A stretch of 64,000 bases of DNA, taken from JANLTX01 sp049840835 (GTDB lineage Bacteria > Armatimonadota > Armatimonadia > Armatimonadales > Armatimonadaceae). The DNA is taken from contig JASGJG010000023.1 of the NCBI GenBank assembly GCA_049840835.1, positions 62,001 to 126,000 on the forward strand. The letters are read 5' to 3'. A program made the translations under genes and the position numbers. The notes below the pieces were generated by a model. The model was not told where the DNA came from. It searched no databases and saw only the letters and a list, made by a program, of their open reading frames with translations. Positions 60,896-64,000 of this stretch are shown one piece after another (the first letter of the stretch is position 1; every line of letters begins with the position of its first letter).

Positions 60896-62041
60896 ATGAA
60901 CATTGGGGTTATCTTAAACGGCGTAACGGGGCGCATGGGCACGAACCAGCACCTCATGCGCTCGCTAGTGGCGATTCGACAGCAGGGCGGTGTGGCTCTG
61001 CCCAATGGCGAAAAGCTGATGCCGGAGCTGATACTGGTGGGCCGCAATGAAGCCAAACTCAAAGAACTGGCGGCCCGTGCCGGGGGCGTGGCCTACTCCA
61101 CCGATTTAGACAGCACCCTCTCTGATTCCAACTACCCTATCTACTTTGATGCACAGCTAACCCAGCTTCGTGCGCCCGCGGTGCTGAAGGCCATCTCTGC
61201 GGGCAAGCATATCTACTGCGAGAAACCCAGCGGCACGACCACTGAGGAAGCCTATGCGCTCTATCAGGCGGCGAAAGACGCTGGAGTCAAGCAGGGTGTG
61301 GTGCAGGACAAGCTCTTTCTGCCTGGTCTGGTCAAACTCAAGAATCTTATAGATACCGGATTCTTCGGGGAGATTCTCTCTGTGCGCGGCGAGTTCGGCT
61401 ACTGGGTCTATACCGGGCACGATGCCATTGCCCCTCAGCGCCCGAGCTGGAACTATCGTAAGGAAGACGGTGGCGGGATTATCGTAGACATGCTCTGCCA
61501 CTGGCGCTATGTGCTGGACAATCTGTTTGGCGAGGTCGAAGCCGTTAGCTGCCTGGGCGCGACCCATGTGAAGGAGCGTATCGATGAAAATGGCAATCCT
61601 TACGCCTGTACCGCGGATGATTCTGCCTATGCTACGTTTCAGCTAAAAAGCGGCGTGGTGGCGCAGTTCAACTCTAGCTGGACCGTGCGTGTGCGCCGTG
61701 ATGACCTGCTCACGCTCCAGGTAGATGGCACCAAGGGCAGCGCGGTGGCAGGGCTGCGTGGCTGCACGATTCAGCCCTACGGCGCGACTCCACGCCCCGT
61801 ATGGAACCCGGATATCGATTCCCCCATAGACTTCTCGGAGAACTGGATGACCGTTCCGACCAATCAGGTTTTAGACAACGGTTTCAAAGTGCAATGGGAA
61901 TCGTTCCTGAGGCACGTAGTAGCTGATACCCCATGGAAGTTCGACCTGCGCGAAGGCGCCAAAGGGGTACAGCTTGCCGAGGCGGGCCTGAAAAGCTGGG
62001 AGGAACGGCGCTGGATTACGCTGGAGGAGCTACCCGTATGA
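60896..62041 (+). CDS. Gfo/Idh/MocA-family oxidoreductase
   Basis: 381 aa from ATG 60896. Rossmann start MNIGVILNGVTGRMG, substrate/NAD motif KHIYCEKPSGTTTEEA (the EKP lysine is the family hallmark) and the C-terminal GGIIVDMLCHWRYVLDNLFG and FNSSWTVRV. It oxidises or reduces a sugar or cyclitol with NAD(P). It overlaps the pterin dehydratase gene by 4 bp and precedes a heparinase-like gene, suggesting a polysaccharide or uronate degradation cluster. In-frame codons upstream to 60842 lie in the divergent gene. Confidence 0.92.
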   Translation: MNIGVILNGVTGRMGTNQHLMRSLVAIRQQGGVALPNGEKLMPELILVGRNEAKLKELAARAGGVAYSTDLDSTLSDSNYPIYFDAQLTQLRAPAVLKAISAGKHIYCEKPSGTTTEEAYALYQAAKDAGVKQGVVQDKLFLPGLVKLKNLIDTGFFGEILSVRGEFGYWVYTGHDAIAPQRPSWNYRKEDGGGIIVDMLCHWRYVLDNLFGEVEAVSCLGATHVKERIDENGNPYACTADDSAYATFQLKSGVVAQFNSSWTVRVRRDDLLTLQVDGTKGSAVAGLRGCTIQPYGATPRPVWNPDIDSPIDFSENWMTVPTNQVLDNGFKVQWESFLRHVVADTPWKFDLREGAKGVQLAEAGLKSWEERRWITLEELPV

Positions 62042-62322
62042 GAATGCCGAAGCTGACAGAATCAGAGATTACTGAGGGAGTAAAAGCCCTGAATGGTTGG
62101 GCTATCGAAGACGAAATGTTGCGTAAAACGTTTCAATTTGACGGTTTCCCCGAAGCGATTGCCTTTACCTTGAGAGTCGCCTTTGCGGCGGAGAAAGCCG
62201 ATCATCACCCGGATATCGATATTCGCTGGAACAAAGTCACTCTTGCGCTGACCACTCATGACTCCGGGGGGCTGACTAAAAACGATTTCGATCTGGCGCA
62301 GGTAGCCGATACACTGATTTAG
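62038..62322 (+). CDS. phhB: Pterin-4-alpha-carbinolamine dehydratase
   Basis: 94 aa, the full family length. LTESEITEGVKALNGWAIEDEMLRKTFQFDGFPEAIAFTLRVAFAAEKADHHPDIDIRWNKV shows the family fold with active-site His-His in ADHHPD and the C-terminal THDSGGLTKNDFDLA. It dehydrates 4a-hydroxytetrahydrobiopterin for aromatic hydroxylases or acts in molybdopterin chemistry. The ATG shares an ATGA overlap with the oxidoreductase, and the stop overlaps the ribosome site of the next gene. Confidence 0.94.
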   Translation: MRMPKLTESEITEGVKALNGWAIEDEMLRKTFQFDGFPEAIAFTLRVAFAAEKADHHPDIDIRWNKVTLALTTHDSGGLTKNDFDLAQVADTLI

Positions 62323-62335
62323 GAGGCTTGCGAAG

Positions 62336-64000
62336 ATGCGGCAGGAAACCTTGCTCTCGACGCTGAGGAAAGGCCACCCGCGCCTGCTGGCACGGGAGGA
62401 AGACCTTGCACGTGTAAAAGGGCTTATCGCCAGAGAGCCAGGGGCAAAAGTTCACTATGAGGCGCTGAAGAAAGCCGGAGAAGGACTACTTACCTTCCCA
62501 GACACGGTGGAGTATGTGCTTATCGGTCCCCGGCTTCTGACCCAGAGTCGTCGCGCTCTGGATCGGGTAAGCCGCCTGGGTTTCCTGTATCTGTTAGATG
62601 GTGACACCCACTGGGTGGAGCGCGCCAAGAAAGAGCTATTCGCTGCCGCTGCCTTTCCAGACTGGAATCCTTCTCACTTTTTGGATGTAGCGGAGATGAC
62701 CGCAGCCTTCGCTATCGGTTATGACTGGCTACAGGCCGCGCTCAGCGAGAGTGAGCGTAAGCTGATTCGTGAAGCGATTGTAGAGAAAGGGCTGAAGCAG
62801 GGGCTCCTGGCCTATGCGGGCAAGGGGAAGGGCACAAAGTGGCCGACGGCTAAGCACAACTGGAATCAGGTCTGCAATGGTGGCATGATTCTGGGGGCAC
62901 TGGTTATTGCTGACGAAGAACCTGCGCTTGCTGCAGAGATACTCACCAACGCGAGGAAATCTCTCCCCAATGCCATGGCCTCGTTTGCGCCGGATGGTGG
63001 GTGGGCAGAGGGACCAGGCTACTGGGCCTACACGCTGCAATACACTGCGTTTCTGTGTGCCGCACTGACTTCGGCACTGGGCACAGACTTCGATATCAGT
63101 AAGGCGCAGGGCTTTGAACGTACCGGGTTGTTCCGCACGCACTTCTGTGGTCCTACTGGTGTGGTGTTCAACTATGCCGATGGTGGCGAGACCAGGGAGC
63201 GCAGTCCTTCTCTGCGCTGGCTGGCGCGGCGCTTCAACCAGCCTGACTGGGACTTTATCGCGGAGCAGGCGGCCCCTAAGAGCGAGAACCCTCTGGATCT
63301 GCTCTGGTATGCGCCGCCACCAAATCGTGCACCTGTGCTGCCCGTAGCAGAGCGGTTCAAGGGAGTAGATGTTGCACTGATGCGCTCTGCCTGGGGCGAT
63401 AAAGACGCGCTCTGGGTGGGCTTCAAAGGGGGCGATAATGCGGCGAACCACTCACACCTGGACTTGGGTACGTTTGTGTTCGAGGCACTGGGCGAGCGCT
63501 GGTTTATAGAGCTGGGCGGCGATAACTACAACCTGCCTGCTTACTTCGGCAAGGAGCGCTGGAATTACTATCGGCTGCGTACCGAGGGCCAGAACTGTAT
63601 TACGCTAGATGCCGAGAATCAGAATCCGAAGGCAAAAGCGCCGCTGATTGCATTCACCCCCACGCGCGACGGCGGCTCAGCCGCGGCGGACCTCACAGCG
63701 GGCTACGCGCCGAAGGCAGCTAGTTATAAGCGTACTGTGGCCCTGGATAGAGAGTCTCTGTCCATAACCGATGCTCTGGAAGCGCCGATGCCTGCCGATG
63801 TACTCTGGCGAGTGCACACGCAGGCGCAGGTAGCGATTTCTACCGATGGTCGGCAGGCGACACTGACACGGAACGGTAAGGCTATCTACGCTGTGTTAGA
63901 GGCCCCTGCGGAGGCGCGATTTACGGTGGAGGAAGCGGTGATTCCGCCCGTGCCGAACTCCAAGGAGCAACCCAAGCCGCTAAAAGATACACGCCGTCTG
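62336..64000 (+). CDS. Heparinase II/III-like polysaccharide lyase, 3' end outside window
   Basis: 555 codons visible without stop. ATG 62336 with AGGAGG (62321-62326). The N-terminal alpha-helical toroid has ERAKKELFAAAAFPDWNPSHFLDVAEMTAAFAIGYDW, NWNQVCNGGMILGALV and MASFAPDGGWAEGPGYWAYT; the beta-sandwich starts with GDNAANHSHLDLGTFVFEALGERWFIELGGDNY (catalytic His region). This is the heparinase II/III (PL12/PL21-like) fold, acting on uronic-acid polysaccharides. No signal peptide is visible, so the substrate may be intracellular or oligomeric. With the oxidoreductase it suggests uronate use. Confidence 0.9.
   Translation, partial: MRQETLLSTLRKGHPRLLAREEDLARVKGLIAREPGAKVHYEALKKAGEGLLTFPDTVEYVLIGPRLLTQSRRALDRVSRLGFLYLLDGDTHWVERAKKELFAAAAFPDWNPSHFLDVAEMTAAFAIGYDWLQAALSESERKLIREAIVEKGLKQGLLAYAGKGKGTKWPTAKHNWNQVCNGGMILGALVIADEEPALAAEILTNARKSLPNAMASFAPDGGWAEGPGYWAYTLQYTAFLCAALTSALGTDFDISKAQGFERTGLFRTHFCGPTGVVFNYADGGETRERSPSLRWLARRFNQPDWDFIAEQAAPKSENPLDLLWYAPPPNRAPVLPVAERFKGVDVALMRSAWGDKDALWVGFKGGDNAANHSHLDLGTFVFEALGERWFIELGGDNYNLPAYFGKERWNYYRLRTEGQNCITLDAENQNPKAKAPLIAFTPTRDGGSAAADLTAGYAPKAASYKRTVALDRESLSITDALEAPMPADVLWRVHTQAQVAISTDGRQATLTRNGKAIYAVLEAPAEARFTVEEAVIPPVPNSKEQPKPLKDTRRL

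Overview
The window looks like chromosomal DNA of a free-living bacterium of the Armatimonadota (Armatimonas/Capsulimonas type) or a close relative. The best evidence is the prepilin at 48230-49093, whose N-terminus runs FTLIELLVVIAIIAILA followed by ILFPVFAQARAKARQ, a form very common in Armatimonadota. Planctomycete-like DUF1549/DUF1553, DUF1501 and PPC/cytochrome proteins, a PEP-CTERM protein and a moderately GC-rich composition fit. This is inference from family content; no rRNA is present.

Layout. 1-9925 (minus): an Sm-like fragment, an amidohydrolase, a CHAP hydrolase, two tandem PAS-GGDEF-EAL c-di-GMP proteins (the second frameshifted), and a pncA-pncB nicotinamide salvage pair behind an inverted repeat. 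10055-20592: a membrane protein, then a minus-strand cell-surface operon (DUF1549/1553 cytochrome-type protein, DUF1501 Tat protein, MOSC, WD40-PA14, PPC/cytochrome protein, small secreted protein) read from a strong promoter, and a second cluster (HAD, methyltransferase, DUF1877). 20651-27031: frameshifted PEP-CTERM gene, prolyl oligopeptidase, NYN/Zc3h12a-type RNase, rlmN and an unknown gene. 27160-33793: ribbon-helix-helix-like regulator with two serine beta-lactamase-like proteins, a 2Fe-2S ferredoxin, an ECF sigma factor with a winged-helix-like tail, a glycosyltransferase and a tripeptidase. 34103-40614: ABC exporter operon with TPR partner, two membrane proteins of polysaccharide type, and tRNA-Arg(UCU). 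40655-50409: dioxygenase, GNAT, esterase; then an AT-rich islet with a 1055-aa PLD-helicase, bounded by a 17-bp direct repeat; then TlpA-like protein, prepilin and an unknown gene. 50411-55808: OmpR-type two-component system facing a secreted protein with a highly structured 5' leader, plus a TPR protein. 55819-64000: broken small gene, aroE, Nif3-like, apt, NUDIX, GH-like protein, Gfo/Idh/MocA oxidoreductase, pterin dehydratase and a heparinase II/III-like gene cut by the window end.

Three window-wide patterns stand out. (1) Many genes have a -10-like hexamer 5-8 nt before the start codon and no Shine-Dalgarno, suggesting frequent leaderless transcripts. (2) Five single-base frameshifts each can be repaired by changing a homopolymer run by one base, so assembly error must be excluded before calling pseudogenes. 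(3) Several intergenic regions hold strong symmetric DNA: three TTTCNNGAAA palindromes at 12-bp pitch (49150-49183), paired palindromes before the helicase, and structured RNA candidates at 23203-23326 and 53052-53167. The best candidate for a new system is the PLD-helicase islet (43428-46922), probably a single-gene defence element.
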